Source: Streptomyces sp. NBC_00285
Lineage (GTDB): Bacteria; Actinomycetota; Actinomycetes; Streptomycetales; Streptomycetaceae
Assembly (NCBI RefSeq): GCF_036174265.1
Contig: NZ_CP108055.1
Span: 5,208,001-5,272,000 of the forward strand
Length of the DNA stretch: 64,000 nt
Direction of reading: 5' to 3'
Under the pieces are notes generated by a model. It searched no databases, had not been told where the DNA came from, and saw only the letters and a program-made list of their open reading frames with translations. The number at the start of each line of letters is the position of its first letter. Position 1 is the stretch's first letter. Both the position numbers and the translations under genes were made by a program. This document shows, piece after piece, positions 25,782-36,808 of this stretch.

Positions 25782-26882
25782 GTGACCGACGTAACCGGCG
25801 CTCCTGCCGACGTGCTGCACACCCTGTTCCGCTCGGACCAGGGCGGCCACGAGCAGGTCGTGCTCTGCCAGGACCGCAGAAGCGGCCTCAAGGCCGTCAT
25901 CGCCCTCCACTCCACCGCGCTGGGCCCCGCCCTCGGCGGGACGCGCTTCCACCCGTACGCGACCGAGGCGGAGGCCGTCACCGACGCGCTGAACCTCGCG
26001 CGCGGGATGTCGTACAAGAACGCCATGGCCGGCCTCGACCACGGCGGCGGCAAGGCAGTGATCATCGGGGACCCGGAGCGCGACAAGAGCGAGGAACTGC
26101 TCCTGGCGTACGGCCGGTTCGTCTCCTCCTTGGGCGGCCGCTACGTCACCGCGTGCGACGTCGGTACCTACGTCGCCGACATGGACGTCGTCGCACGTGA
26201 GTGCCGCTGGACGACCGGCCGCTCCCCCGAGAACGGCGGCGCCGGCGACTCCTCCGTCCTCACCGCCTTCGGCGTCTACCAGGGCATGCGGGCCAGCGCC
26301 GCGCACCTGTGGGGCGACCCCACGCTGCGTGGCCGTACGGTCGGCATCGCGGGCGTCGGCAAGGTGGGCCACCACCTGGTGGAGCATCTGCTGGACGAAG
26401 GCGCCCACGTGGTCATCACCGACGTCCGGCAGGAAGCCGTGTGGCGCATCGCCGACAAGCACCCGGCCGTGGGCGTGGTCACCGACACCGAGGCACTGAT
26501 CCAGGTCGAGGGCCTCGACATCTACGCCCCCTGTGCGCTCGGCGGTGCCCTGAACGACGACACCGTGCCCGCGCTGAGCGCTCGGATCGTGTGCGGGGCG
26601 GCGAACAACCAGCTCGCCCACCCGGGTGTCGAGAAGGACCTCGCCGACCGCGGGATCCTCTACGCGCCGGACTACGTGGTGAACGCCGGCGGGGTCATCC
26701 AGGTCGCCGACGAACTGCACGGGTTCGACTTCGAGCGGTGCAGGGCCAAGGCCGCCGAGATCTACGACACCACGCTCGACATCTTCGCACGTGCGAAGGA
26801 AGACGGGATTCCGCCGGCTGCCGCGGCCGACCGGATCGCCGAGCAGCGGATGCATGAGGCGGCCATGGAACGGGCCCGCTGA
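25782..26882 (+). CDS. vdh: Valine (branched-chain amino acid) dehydrogenase
   Basis: This 366-residue enzyme is of the Leu/Phe/Val dehydrogenase type and oxidatively deaminates valine and other branched-chain amino acids with NAD. The catalytic glycine-rich segment [14 protein letters not shown] (Lys) and the preceding [15 protein letters not shown] are intact, as is the NAD-binding [12 protein letters not shown] and the [10 protein letters not shown] segment. Streptomyces uses Vdh to feed branched-chain precursors into fatty acid and polyketide synthesis. The ATG start lies just past the promoter region at 25560-25780. Monocistronic. Confidence 0.95.
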   Translation: MTDVTGAPADVLHTLFRSDQGGHEQVVLCQDRRSGLKAVIALHSTALGPALGGTRFHPYATEAEAVTDALNLARGMSYKNAMAGLDHGGGKAVIIGDPERDKSEELLLAYGRFVSSLGGRYVTACDVGTYVADMDVVARECRWTTGRSPENGGAGDSSVLTAFGVYQGMRASAAHLWGDPTLRGRTVGIAGVGKVGHHLVEHLLDEGAHVVITDVRQEAVWRIADKHPAVGVVTDTEALIQVEGLDIYAPCALGGALNDDTVPALSARIVCGAANNQLAHPGVEKDLADRGILYAPDYVVNAGGVIQVADELHGFDFERCRAKAAEIYDTTLDIFARAKEDGIPPAAAADRIAEQRMHEAAMERAR

Positions 26883-27163
26883 CGTCTGACCGGTACCCGT
26901 CGGCGCACACTTGGAGAGAACTCTCACGTTCGTCGGCGGGTCGGCCGCCAAGAAGTGGTTAAAATCGCGGTTGACCAGCGGGGACGGGGCTCCCCGAGGG
27001 TTCTGTGTTGGGCCACGTCCTGCGGGCGACGTACCGTATGGCCGTGGGCTCAGGTACCGTGGAAGCCCTACGGACCGGTCTCTCTGCGGAGAGTCCGTTC
27101 CAGATCATGAACGCGTGTCAAGACTCTGGGGCCGCCGGGCCCCGTATCCGAGGGGGTCGAGCC

Positions 27164-27424
27164 ATGGGGCGCGGCCGGGCAAAGGCCAAGCAGACGAAGG
27201 TCGCCCGCCAGCTGAAGTACAGCAGCGGCGGGACTGATCTGTCGCGTCTGGCCAATGAGCTGGGCGCTTCGACGACTTCGAGCCAGCCGCCTAACGGCGA
27301 GCCGTTCGAAGACGATGAGGACGAGGACGACCCGTACTCCCAGTACGCGGATCTCTATAACGACGACGATGAGGACGAGGACGACCAGTCCGGTCCTTCG
27401 TCGCAACATCGCCGCGGCGCGTAG
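27164..27424 (+). CDS. DUF3073 family protein
   Basis: The 86-residue protein starts MGRGRAKAKQTKVARQLKY, the typical N terminus of DUF3073, with AGGGGG upstream fixing ATG 27164. After a basic N-terminal third come very acidic runs (EDDEDEDDPYSQ and DDDEDEDDQ), so it is a charge-segregated small protein. Function unknown. It converges on the purM-purF operon. Confidence 0.9.
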   Translation: MGRGRAKAKQTKVARQLKYSSGGTDLSRLANELGASTTSSQPPNGEPFEDDEDEDDPYSQYADLYNDDDEDEDDQSGPSSQHRRGA

Positions 27425-27451
27425 TGCTTGCAGCGGCTTAGCCGTTGGCCG

Positions 27452-27485
27452 ACCCGGTCCGGAGCCTTGGCGCCGGACCGGGTTT
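27452..27485. terminator. Terminator between DUF3073 and purM
   Basis: An 11-bp perfect stem (27452-27462 with 27473-27483) is followed by TTTC on the plus strand. It ends the DUF3073 transcript and may serve purM on the other strand. Confidence 0.75.
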
Positions 27486-27499
27486 CGTGCTGGCGTCAC

Positions 27500-27545
27500 G
27501 GGGCTCCGCCCCGGACCCCGCTCCTCAAACGCCGGAGGGGCTGAA
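27500..27545. repeat. Streptomyces-type extragenic repeat
   Basis: The GC-rich stretch ending GGAGGGGCTGA, with internal GGGGCTCCGCCCCGG, looks like an interspersed sequence often found between Streptomyces genes. This is recalled from experience, not searched. Confidence 0.5.
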
Positions 27546-27546
27546 T

Positions 27547-28611
27547 TCAGGCGTAGTCGCCCACCAGTTCCGCGCCTGTGGTGCGGTCTTCGCGGTCGGT
27601 GATCTCGCCGGCCACCCATGCCTCGACACCGCGATCGGCCAGGGTCTCCAGGGCCACGTCAGCGGCGTCCTGCGGGACGATCGCGATCATGCCGACGCCC
27701 ATGTTCAGGGTCTTCTCCAGCTCCAGGCGCTCGACCTGCCCCGTCCTGCCGACGAGGTCGAAGATCGGGTCCGGGGTCCAGGTGGAGCGGTCCACGACGG
27801 CGTGCAGGGCGTCGGGGATCACCCGGGCCAGGTTGGCGGCGAGGCCGCCACCGGTGACGTGCGAGAAGGCGTGTACGTCCGCGGTGCGGATCAGGGCCAG
27901 GCAGTCCAGCGAGTAGATCTTGGTGGGCTCCAGGAGCTCCTCGCCGAGGGTGCGGCCGAGCTCGTCGATCCGGGCGTCCAGGGCCAGGCCCGCCTCGCTC
28001 AGGAGCACATGCCGGACGAGCGAGTACCCGTTCGAGTGAAGACCCGAGGCCGCCATCGCGATGACGGCGTCACCCTTACGGATGCGATCCGCGCCGAGGA
28101 GCCGGTCGGCCTCCACGGCGCCCGTACCGGCGCCGGCGACGTCGAAGTCGTCCGGGCCCAGCAGACCGGGGTGCTCGGCCGTCTCGCCGCCCACCAGGGC
28201 GCAGCCGGCGAGCACACAGCCCTCGGCGATGCCCTTGACGATCGCGGCGACACGCTCGGGGTGGACCTTGCCGACACAGATGTAGTCGGTCATGAACAGC
28301 GGCTCGGCGCCGCACACCACGATGTCGTCCATGACCATCGCGACGAGGTCGTGGCCGATGGTGTCGTAGACGCCCATCTGCCGTGCGATGTCGACCTTGG
28401 TCCCGACGCCGTCGGTCGCGGAGGCGAGGAGGGGACGCTCGTAGCGCTTGAGGGCGGAGGCGTCGAAGAGACCGGCGAAACCGCCGAGGCCGCCGAGGAC
28501 CTCGGGACGCCGGGCCTTCTTCACCCACTCCTTCATCAGCTCGACGGCGCGGTCGCCCGCTTCGATGTCGACGCCCGCGGCTGCGTAGCTGGCACCAGTT
28601 GTCTCAGACAT
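27547..28611 (-). CDS. purM: Phosphoribosylformylglycinamidine cyclo-ligase (AIR synthetase)
   Basis: The 354-residue protein matches PurM, which closes FGAM to AIR with ATP (purine step 5). The N-terminal SYAAAGVDIEAGDRAVE, the LLASATDGVGTK segment, VGGETAEHPG and SGLHSNGYSLVR are all present. It follows purF on the minus strand after 45 bp, so the two are likely one operon. ATG 28611 has no strong GA-rich site; the start begins MSETTGASYAA as in homologues. Confidence 0.96.
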   Translation of the reverse strand: MSETTGASYAAAGVDIEAGDRAVELMKEWVKKARRPEVLGGLGGFAGLFDASALKRYERPLLASATDGVGTKVDIARQMGVYDTIGHDLVAMVMDDIVVCGAEPLFMTDYICVGKVHPERVAAIVKGIAEGCVLAGCALVGGETAEHPGLLGPDDFDVAGAGTGAVEADRLLGADRIRKGDAVIAMAASGLHSNGYSLVRHVLLSEAGLALDARIDELGRTLGEELLEPTKIYSLDCLALIRTADVHAFSHVTGGGLAANLARVIPDALHAVVDRSTWTPDPIFDLVGRTGQVERLELEKTLNMGVGMIAIVPQDAADVALETLADRGVEAWVAGEITDREDRTTGAELVGDYA

Positions 28612-28656
28612 GGCAGTAGAGAACTTTCGTGTCGTACGGCAGGTGGGACGGGCTGT

Positions 28657-30183
28657 CTACGGGCGACGGATCGCGTCGGACGCGGCCGTGGCGGCGGGCC
28701 CCGCGGCCAGCTCGGTCTCCAGGAGCTGCTTGCCGAGCAGCTCGGGGTCCGGGAGCTCCATCGGGTACTCGCCGTCGAAGCAGGCACGGCACAGGTCCGG
28801 CTTGGCGATGGTGGTCGCCTCGATCATGCCGTCGAGGGAGATGTACGAGAGGGAGTCGGCGCCCAGCGAGGTGCCGATCTCGTCGATGGTCATGCCGTTG
28901 GCGATGAGTTCCGCGCGGGTGGCGAAATCTATGCCGAAGAAGCAGGGCCACTTCACGGGCGGCGAGGAGATCCGGATGTGGACCTCCGCCGCGCCCGCCT
29001 CACGGAGCATCCGCACCAGGGCCCGCTGGGTGTTGCCGCGCACGATCGAGTCGTCGACGACGACCAGGCGCTTGCCCTTGATGACTTCCTTGAGCGGATT
29101 CAGCTTCAGGCGGATGCCGAGCTGGCGAATGGTCTGCGAGGGCTGGATGAACGTACGGCCGACGTAGGCGTTCTTCACTAGACCCGCGCCGAAGGGGATG
29201 CCGGACGCCTCGGCGTAGCCGATGGCTGCCGGGGTGCCCGACTCCGGTGTCGCTATGACCAGGTCGGCGTCGACCGGGGCTTCCTTCGCGAGCTTGCGGC
29301 CCATCTCCACGCGGGAGAGGTACACGTTCCGGCCGGCGATGTCGGTGTCGGGGCGCGCGAGATAGACGTACTCGAAGACGCAGCCCTTGGGCTTCGCTTC
29401 CGCGAATCGGGAGGTGCGCAGGCCGTTCTCGTCGATGGCGACGAACTCGCCCGGCTCGATCTCGCGGACATAGCTCGCACCGCAGATGTCGAGGGCGGCG
29501 GACTCGGAGGCCACGACCCAGCCGCGCTCGAGACGGCCGAGAACCAGCGGGCGGATGCCCTGCGGGTCGCGGGCTGCGTAGAGGGTGTGCTCGTCCATGA
29601 AGACGAGGGAGAAGGCGCCCTGGACCTGCGGGAGGATCCTCGCGGAGGCCTCCTCGATGGTCAGCGGCTTGCCGTCCTCGTCGACCTGGGCCGCGAGGAG
29701 CGCGGTGAGCAGGTCGGTGTCGTTGGTGGCCGCCACTCGCGGGCTGCGGCCTTCCTGCTTGGGCAGGTCGGCGACCATCTCGGCGAGCTGCGCCGTGTTG
29801 ACCAGGTTGCCGTTGTGGCCGAGCGCGATGGAACCGTGCGCGGTGGCACGGAACGTCGGCTGGGCGTTCTCCCACACGGAGGCGCCGGTGGTCGAGTAGC
29901 GGGCGTGACCGACCGCGATGTGACCCTGGAGCGAACCGAGCGAGGTCTCGTCGAAGACCTGGGACACGAGGCCCATGTCCTTGAAGACGAGGATCTGCGA
30001 GCCGTTACTGACCGCGATTCCCGCGGATTCCTGGCCTCGATGCTGGAGGGCGTAGAGCCCGAAGTAGGAGAGCTTGGCGACCTCTTCGCCCGGAGCCCAG
30101 ACACCGAAGACGCCGCAAGCGTCCTGGGGGCCCTTCTCACCGGGGAGCAGGTCGTGGTTGAGTCGTCCGTCACCACGTGGCAC
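28657..30183 (-). CDS. purF: Amidophosphoribosyltransferase
   Basis: The 508-residue protein is PurF, the first step of purine synthesis (PRPP + glutamine to phosphoribosylamine). It has a short propeptide before Cys23 (the mature N-terminal nucleophile in DACGVFG), the PRPP-binding site VVVDDSIVRGNT, and Cys residues that fit an iron-sulfur cluster of the Bacillus type (in KGCVFEY, WPCFFG and CRAC). Feedback by purine nucleotides is expected for the family. It starts the purF-purM operon. Confidence 0.97.
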   Translation of the reverse strand: MPRGDGRLNHDLLPGEKGPQDACGVFGVWAPGEEVAKLSYFGLYALQHRGQESAGIAVSNGSQILVFKDMGLVSQVFDETSLGSLQGHIAVGHARYSTTGASVWENAQPTFRATAHGSIALGHNGNLVNTAQLAEMVADLPKQEGRSPRVAATNDTDLLTALLAAQVDEDGKPLTIEEASARILPQVQGAFSLVFMDEHTLYAARDPQGIRPLVLGRLERGWVVASESAALDICGASYVREIEPGEFVAIDENGLRTSRFAEAKPKGCVFEYVYLARPDTDIAGRNVYLSRVEMGRKLAKEAPVDADLVIATPESGTPAAIGYAEASGIPFGAGLVKNAYVGRTFIQPSQTIRQLGIRLKLNPLKEVIKGKRLVVVDDSIVRGNTQRALVRMLREAGAAEVHIRISSPPVKWPCFFGIDFATRAELIANGMTIDEIGTSLGADSLSYISLDGMIEATTIAKPDLCRACFDGEYPMELPDPELLGKQLLETELAAGPAATAASDAIRRP

Positions 30184-30240
30184 GGCTCCGAGTGTAGGCG
30201 AGATCGACCAACGGTCCGAATTCGCGGAGAGTGGGCTTTC

Positions 30241-31092
30241 TTACTCCGCGCGGGCCCGAAGATCCTTCCCGGAAGCCGTCGTGAGCGTCAGAGAATCACG
30301 TTCCTGCAGGTAGGACACCTTGCCGGAGAGGATTTCGGCGAGTTCGCGCTCGGTCTTCATCACCGGGCCGGAACACACCATGCGTGTGGTTGCGAGGCGC
30401 CCGAACTCGATGGTGCCGCCCTTGACGGTGGCCTTGCCGTGAAATGTGTTACAGCCGAGGCTGCCGGTGACGGCGTCGTCCTTGGTGAGCGTGAGGTACG
30501 CCTTCGTGTCCGTCTTCGTGTCCGACTGCGTCTCGACGGCCCAGCGGGTGCCCTTGAGGGGCGGCGGGTCCGCGCTCTTGTCGTGGAGGGTGATGCTGTC
30601 GCCCCCGGGGCTGGTCAGGGTGAGGGTCCGGATGCCGTTCCGCTCCTGGACCGCGGCCTTGAGGTCGTTGTCGAAGACGCGTATGAACTTCTGCTCGAAC
30701 TCTCCCACCGGGCCCGGGCAGCCCATCGCCGTCATCGCGAGGTCGGAGATCCTCACGGTGTCGCCCACGATCTCGGCGTCGGCGCCGAAGCTGTTGCAGC
30801 CGACGCTGCCGCCGGACTCACCGCCCTCGACGTCCGGGTCGGCCGTGCCGGGCTTGAAGGTGATCTCGGCCTCGTCGCGCGAGGAGCCCTTCCCCTCCGG
30901 GAGGGGATAGTCCTTGCCGTCCACGGTCACCTTCCGGGGAATCCAGTGGGCGTCCGCGATGGCAGGGGCCTTCTTCGTCTCCCCTTCGCCGACAGGGCCG
31001 CTTCCGCTGCCGGACTCCGTGCCGCAGGCGGCCAGGACGGCGGTGCCGGCCAGGGCTGCGGCGGCGTACTTCACGTAGGTCGTCCGCTTCAT
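30241..31092 (-). CDS. META-domain lipoprotein
   Basis: The product (283 residues from ATG 31092) has a lipoprotein signal with VLAACG (lipidated Cys) and two META-type domains, each with a CNSF or CNTF motif (GCNSFGA and GCNTFHG) and a downstream MVCSG or AMGCPG motif. META domains occur in periplasmic or surface stress proteins; the role here is unknown. A GTG at 31107 adds five residues. It is 57 bp from purF on the same strand, but with no sign it is functionally linked. Confidence 0.85.
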   Translation of the reverse strand: MKRTTYVKYAAAALAGTAVLAACGTESGSGSGPVGEGETKKAPAIADAHWIPRKVTVDGKDYPLPEGKGSSRDEAEITFKPGTADPDVEGGESGGSVGCNSFGADAEIVGDTVRISDLAMTAMGCPGPVGEFEQKFIRVFDNDLKAAVQERNGIRTLTLTSPGGDSITLHDKSADPPPLKGTRWAVETQSDTKTDTKAYLTLTKDDAVTGSLGCNTFHGKATVKGGTIEFGRLATTRMVCSGPVMKTERELAEILSGKVSYLQERDSLTLTTASGKDLRARAE

Positions 31093-31158
31093 GGTTCTTT
31101 GACGCACGAGGCGGCTCGAGGGTTCGGTGCCGTTACCAGTCCGTTGTCATGCTCGCCG

Positions 31159-31956
31159 TCAGCTCATCAGGGGCAGCAGTCCGCCCAGGTCCGCCCGTTC
31201 CCCGCTCGCGCTGACCTCGGCCTCGTCGAGCGCGCCCTGCCAGGTCCGCCGCCCGGTGGCGAGCCGGATCCAGGTCAGCGGGTCGGTCTCCACCACGTTG
31301 GGAGGGGTGCCCCGGGTGTGCTTCGGCCCCTCGACGCACTGCACGACGGCGTACGGCGGGATCCGCACCTCGGTCGAGCCGCCGGGTGCCTTGCTGGCCA
31401 GGGTGTCGGCGAGCAGGCGGGTGCAGGCGGCGAGGGCCTGACGGTCGTGAGGGACGTCGAGGCCGGGCACGGCGGCGTTGAGGTCGTCGGTGTGGACGAC
31501 GAGCTCGACGGTACGGGTGACCAGGTAGTCGGCGAGGGGCAGCGCACCCGCGTTGGTCTCCAGGAGCCGGGTGCCGGGGTGCGCGTCCAGCAGCTCGGTC
31601 AGGGTCCGGTCGACGTCCGTGAGGTAGGCGTCGAGGTCGGGGTGCTGTTCGGCGACGCCCCGGGTGAAGTCGGCGATGGCCGCGGAGCTGGCGGCGGTGG
31701 CGAACGGCCAGTCGAGGACCGTGGCGTCCTGCCGCGCGGGCGCCGGCAGGGCCAGGGCCCGGTGAACGGCGGTGACCGCCATCCCGATGTGCGCGACCAG
31801 CTCCCGTACGGTCCACTCCCCCAGTCGCGTCGACCGCGCCAGCTGCTCCGGAGTCAGGGTGCGCACGGCCTCGCGTACGTTCCCGAGCTGGGCCTCGACG
31901 GCCTTGCGGACCTTGACGGGGTCGTAGGTACGGGCGCGCTTCCTGGCCGTTGGCAT
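31159..31956 (-). CDS. SCP-like/maleylpyruvate isomerase-type mycothiol-dependent family protein
   Basis: The 265-residue protein has a DinB/maleylpyruvate isomerase N-terminal fold: the GEWTVRELVAHIGMAVTAVH helix with its metal-type His, then a C-terminal SCP-like domain (PLTWIRLATGRRTWQ). Family members use mycothiol or act as transferases; no activity can be assigned from the sequence. Start MPTARKRARTYDPVK at ATG 31956. It overlaps the 3' end of a possible upstream ORF by about 100 bp. Confidence 0.82.
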   Translation of the reverse strand: MPTARKRARTYDPVKVRKAVEAQLGNVREAVRTLTPEQLARSTRLGEWTVRELVAHIGMAVTAVHRALALPAPARQDATVLDWPFATAASSAAIADFTRGVAEQHPDLDAYLTDVDRTLTELLDAHPGTRLLETNAGALPLADYLVTRTVELVVHTDDLNAAVPGLDVPHDRQALAACTRLLADTLASKAPGGSTEVRIPPYAVVQCVEGPKHTRGTPPNVVETDPLTWIRLATGRRTWQGALDEAEVSASGERADLGGLLPLMS

Positions 31957-32246
31957 GACGGCGAGCCTAGTCGGCGCGGAGGGCGACCGGCGGGGGAGGT
32001 GGCCTCCGTGCGGCCGCGGGGGTGGGTGATGTCGAGGACGTACCGGTCGGTGGGCGGGGTGCCGGGCCGGGCCGCTTCGGCCAGGGAACCGCACACCCTG
32101 CGCGCGTGGTCCGCCAGCCCCTGCTCGACCGGGGCGGGAGTGTCCGCGGCGGCCGTCTCGACGGGCTCGGCCGGCGGACCGGGCGACTCCCGCGTGCCCT
32201 TCTGCGTGGCCTTCTGCGTGTCCGCGCTGTTGGCGCTGCGACTCAC
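31854..32246 (-). CDS. Possible short ORF with coding bias, frame uncertain
   Basis: From GTG 32246 the frame reads VSRSANSADTQKATQKG... for about 90 codons with very high G/C at third positions, then bias drops near 31970, where another frame hits a TAG at 31967-31969. This suggests a real small gene of about 92 residues with a frameshift near its 3' end, or a coincidence. No family recognised. As annotated in this frame it overlaps the SCP-like gene by 103 bp. Confidence 0.35.
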   Translation of the reverse strand: MSRSANSADTQKATQKGTRESPGPPAEPVETAAADTPAPVEQGLADHARRVCGSLAEAARPGTPPTDRYVLDITHPRGRTEATSPAGRPPRRLGSPSCQRPGSAPVPTTPSRSARPSRPSSGTYARPCAP

Positions 32247-32305
32247 CAAGTCGCCTGCTGGGCACGGTGGTTCGGGGTCGGCGCGGCGACCTGTGGCGGT
32301 ACGAC

Positions 32306-32342
32306 GAAGGCCCCGTCCGTCGGTGTGACGGGCGGGGCCTTC
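32306..32342. terminator. Terminator after purL
   Basis: A long stem, GAAGGCCCCG with CGGGGCCTTC (32306-32315 / 32333-32342), extends inward by a further 5 bp. It follows the purL stop by 20 bp on the minus strand. Confidence 0.75.
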
Positions 32343-32361
32343 GGGGTCGTACGACTGCCGG

Positions 32362-34616
<2,255 letters not shown>

Positions 34617-34620
<4 letters not shown>

Positions 34621-35297
34621 GCGTTGACCAGCTTCTTGAGGATCGAGGTGAAGAAGGGGAGGCCGTCGGTGCGGCCGGACCCGATGAGCGGCTCGACGGC
34701 GTGCTCCGGGTGCGGCATGAGGCCTACGACGTTCCCGGCCTCGTTGGTGATGCCGGCGATGTCGCGCAGCGAACCGTTCGGGTTGAAGTCCACGTAACGG
34801 AACGCGACCCGGCCCTCCGCCTCCAGCTTGTCCAGCGTGTACTCGTCGGCGACGTACCGGCCGTCCATGTTCTTCAGCGGGATGTGGATCTCCTGGCCGG
34901 ACTCGTAGTCGACGGTCCAGGCGGTGTCCGCGTTCTCCACGCGCAGCTTCTGGTCGCGGCAGATGAAGTGGAGGTGGTCGTTGCCGAGCATCCCGCCGGG
35001 AAGCAGGTGCGCCTCGGTGAGGATCTGGAAGCCGTTGCAGATACCGAGGACCGGAAGTCCTGCCCTGGCCTGCTCGATGACCGTCTCCATCACCGGCGAG
35101 AAGCGGGAGATGGCACCGGCCCGCAGATAGTCGCCGTAGGAGAAACCACCGGGAAGGACGACCGCGTCGACCTGGTGGAGGTCCTTGTCCTTGTGCCAGA
35201 GGGCGACCGGCTCGGCGCCCGCGAGGCGGATCGCGCGCTGGGTGTCCCGGTCGTCAAGGCTGCCGGGGAAAGTGACGACGCCAATACGAGCGGTCAC
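34617..35297 (-). CDS. purQ: FGAM synthase glutaminase subunit
   Basis: The 226-residue class I glutamine amidotransferase has the nucleophile Cys87 in VLGICNGFQ, and the His196 and Glu198 pair in [10 protein letters not shown]. It provides ammonia to PurL. It overlaps purL by four bases (34617-34620) and purS by four bases (35294-35297), typical of a tightly coupled operon. Confidence 0.97.
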
Positions 35298-35557
35298 TTC
35301 GCGGCCTCCGCGACTTCCTCCACCTTGACGGTGAAGTCCTCGATCACGGTGTTGGCGAGGAAGGATTCCGCAAGATCGTGGATGCGGGCGAGCGCGGCCT
35401 CGTCGACCGGTCCGTCAACTTCCAGTTCGAATCGCTTTCCCTGACGTACGTCGGAGATGCCGTCGAAACCCAACCGCGGCAGTGCACGCTGCACCGCCTG
35501 GCCCTGGGGGTCGAGGATCTCCGGCTTGAGCATGACGTCGACTACGACGCGTGCCAC
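35294..35557 (-). CDS. purS: FGAM synthase subunit PurS
   Basis: The 87-residue protein ([19 protein letters not shown], starting GTG 35557) matches PurS, the small third subunit that pairs PurQ with small PurL. GGGAG lies five bases before this GTG. Another GTG, six bases upstream at 35563, would add two residues. It opens the purS-purQ-purL operon. A 270-bp gap separates it from the divergent lsrL gene. Confidence 0.95.
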   Translation of the reverse strand: MARVVVDVMLKPEILDPQGQAVQRALPRLGFDGISDVRQGKRFELEVDGPVDEAALARIHDLAESFLANTVIEDFTVKVEEVAEAAK

Positions 35558-35826
35558 TGGCACTCCCGGTGGTGTGGTGCTGAGCAGGTTCCTTCAGACT
35601 ACCCGCACAAAATTTCTACGCGCGTTGAGTTGTAGGAATCTACGTGACGGCCATCACGGTCCAGTACGGAGGCGGACGTTGGCGAAAATTTCCGGGAAAG
35701 ATCTCGGATCGACACCCGATACCTATTGCGCTCGGACACGCGGAAGGATTTAGTCGAGCTTCACAATGCATTGTCGGGCACTGTACAAATGAATTGGCAA
35801 CGTGCCGTACGAAGGGACCGATATTC

Positions 35827-36144
35827 GTGGCGCAGAAGGTCGTGGTCACTCTCTCCGACGACATCGACGGCTCGGAAGCGGCGGAAACGATCGCCTTCGG
35901 ACTCGACGGCAAGTCGTACGAGATCGACCTGAATCAATCCAATGCCGAGAAACTGCGTAAGGCGCTTGAGCCGTACGTGGAGGCCGGCCGCAAGCGGTCC
36001 AGGTCGGGCAAGGCGTACAGGCAGACCGAGGTCGCTCCCGACCCGGCTGCGGTCCGGGCCTGGGCCCAGGCCAACAAGATGGACGTCCCCGCCCGCGGAC
36101 GGATTCCCAAGAGGGTCTACGAGGCGTTCGCCGAGGCTCAGTGA
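35827..36144 (+). CDS. lsrL: Lsr2-like nucleoid protein (LsrL)
   Basis: The 105-residue protein is of the Lsr2 family: an N-terminal dimerisation region (VVVTLSDDIDGSEA), and a C-terminal DNA-binding domain with the AT-hook-like RGR (90-92) in PARGRIPKRVYEAFAEA. Lsr2 silences AT-rich, often foreign, DNA. Streptomyces has two: Lsr2 and LsrL; the location next to purS matches LsrL in S. coelicolor (SCO4076, from memory). The GTG at 35827 is preceded by AAGGGA. It is divergent from purS, and its upstream region is fairly AT-rich. Confidence 0.92.
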   Translation: MAQKVVVTLSDDIDGSEAAETIAFGLDGKSYEIDLNQSNAEKLRKALEPYVEAGRKRSRSGKAYRQTEVAPDPAAVRAWAQANKMDVPARGRIPKRVYEAFAEAQ

Positions 36145-36449
36145 GCCGAGGGAGCCGAGGGAGCCTGAGAATCCCGGCCCTGCAGTCCTGACAATGGAGT
36201 CCTGGCCGCGGATCCCGGCCGCGGACTCCGGGCCCTGAGCGTCCCGGCCCTGCGTGCCGTGGCCCTGAGAGCCAGGCTTCTGGGACGCGGGGACGGGAAC
36301 ACGGGTGCGTGAACGCGCCCTTGCGCGCTGGGCCGACGCCGGGTCACCCGCCCCTCGGGACAACCGACTTGCGTTGCACCCCACCTGGTCAGCTAGAGTC
36401 TGGAACACGCCGAGGGGCAAGGCCGAAAGGCCCAGCTCACGAAGTACAC
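36145..36449. other. Intergenic region with repeated GAGCCGAGG and a stem-loop
   Basis: No gene seen. Downstream of lsrL, GAGCCGAGG-type units repeat three times and a stem GGAGTCC / GGACTCC (36196-36202 / 36223-36229) with an inner GGCCG / CGGCC may be a terminator. A possible tRNA promoter with TAGAGT as the -10 box lies near 36392. Confidence 0.4.
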
Positions 36450-36521
36450 GCGGGTGTAGTTCAGTAGTAGAACATCCCCCTTCCAGGGGGAAGGCGCAGT
36501 GTGCAATTCCTGTCACCCGCT
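36450..36521 (+). tRNA. tRNA-Gly (anticodon TCC)
   Basis: It folds with acceptor GCGGGTG / CACCCGC, anticodon loop CTTCCAG and T arm with GTGCAATTCC. CCA is not encoded. Confidence 0.95.
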
Positions 36522-36607
36522 CCGCACCGCCGATCAGACCACCCCCTCGGGGGAGGATCAGGTAGGCTGGTGCTCGCGCCGATCGGTGAAAGCCGGTCGG
36601 AGGCAAT

Positions 36608-36680
36608 GCGGACGTAGCTCAGTTGGTAGAGCGCAACCTTGCCAAGGTTGAGGTCGCCAGTTCGAACCTGGTCGTCCGCT
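36608..36680 (+). tRNA. tRNA-Gly (anticodon GCC), copy 1
   Basis: It folds with acceptor GCGGACG / CGTCCGC, anticodon loop TTGCCAA and T arm AGTTCGAACCT. It resembles the third tRNA-Gly at 40547 except for compensating base pairs. Confidence 0.97.
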
Positions 36681-36688
36681 CCACAGAG

Positions 36689-36720
36689 AAGACCCCGGTC
36701 ATCGCGACCGGGGTCTTTTC
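36689..36720 (+). terminator. Terminator of the tRNA-Gly pair
   Basis: A 12-bp perfect stem, AAGACCCCGGTC with GACCGGGGTCTT (36689-36700 / 36706-36717), ends in TTTT. Confidence 0.95.
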
Positions 36721-36729
36721 GTGTCCCCT

Positions 36730-36759
36730 CACTCCGTCTGACATTTGTCATACGGAGTG
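36730..36759. promoter_or_regulatory. 30-bp palindromic operator upstream of the ABC transporter
   Basis: CACTCCGT (36730-36737) mirrors ACGGAGTG (36752-36759), and inside it TGACA mirrors TGTCA around a central TT. Only one base pair of the thirty is mismatched. It is 50 bp before the ABC ATPase start and is the likely binding site of the response regulator encoded by the fourth gene downstream; sites of this type are known for DesR-like regulators. Confidence 0.7.
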
Positions 36760-36808
36760 GTGACAGCGCGCACTGCTGCCGCGCCCGGTCCGCCGGGACG
36801 CTGAGTTC

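Noticed and set aside
25560..26951. Upstream extension of the 280-residue hypothetical gene
   Set aside because: The extension is antisense to vdh; the GTG at 25559 has its own ribosome site.
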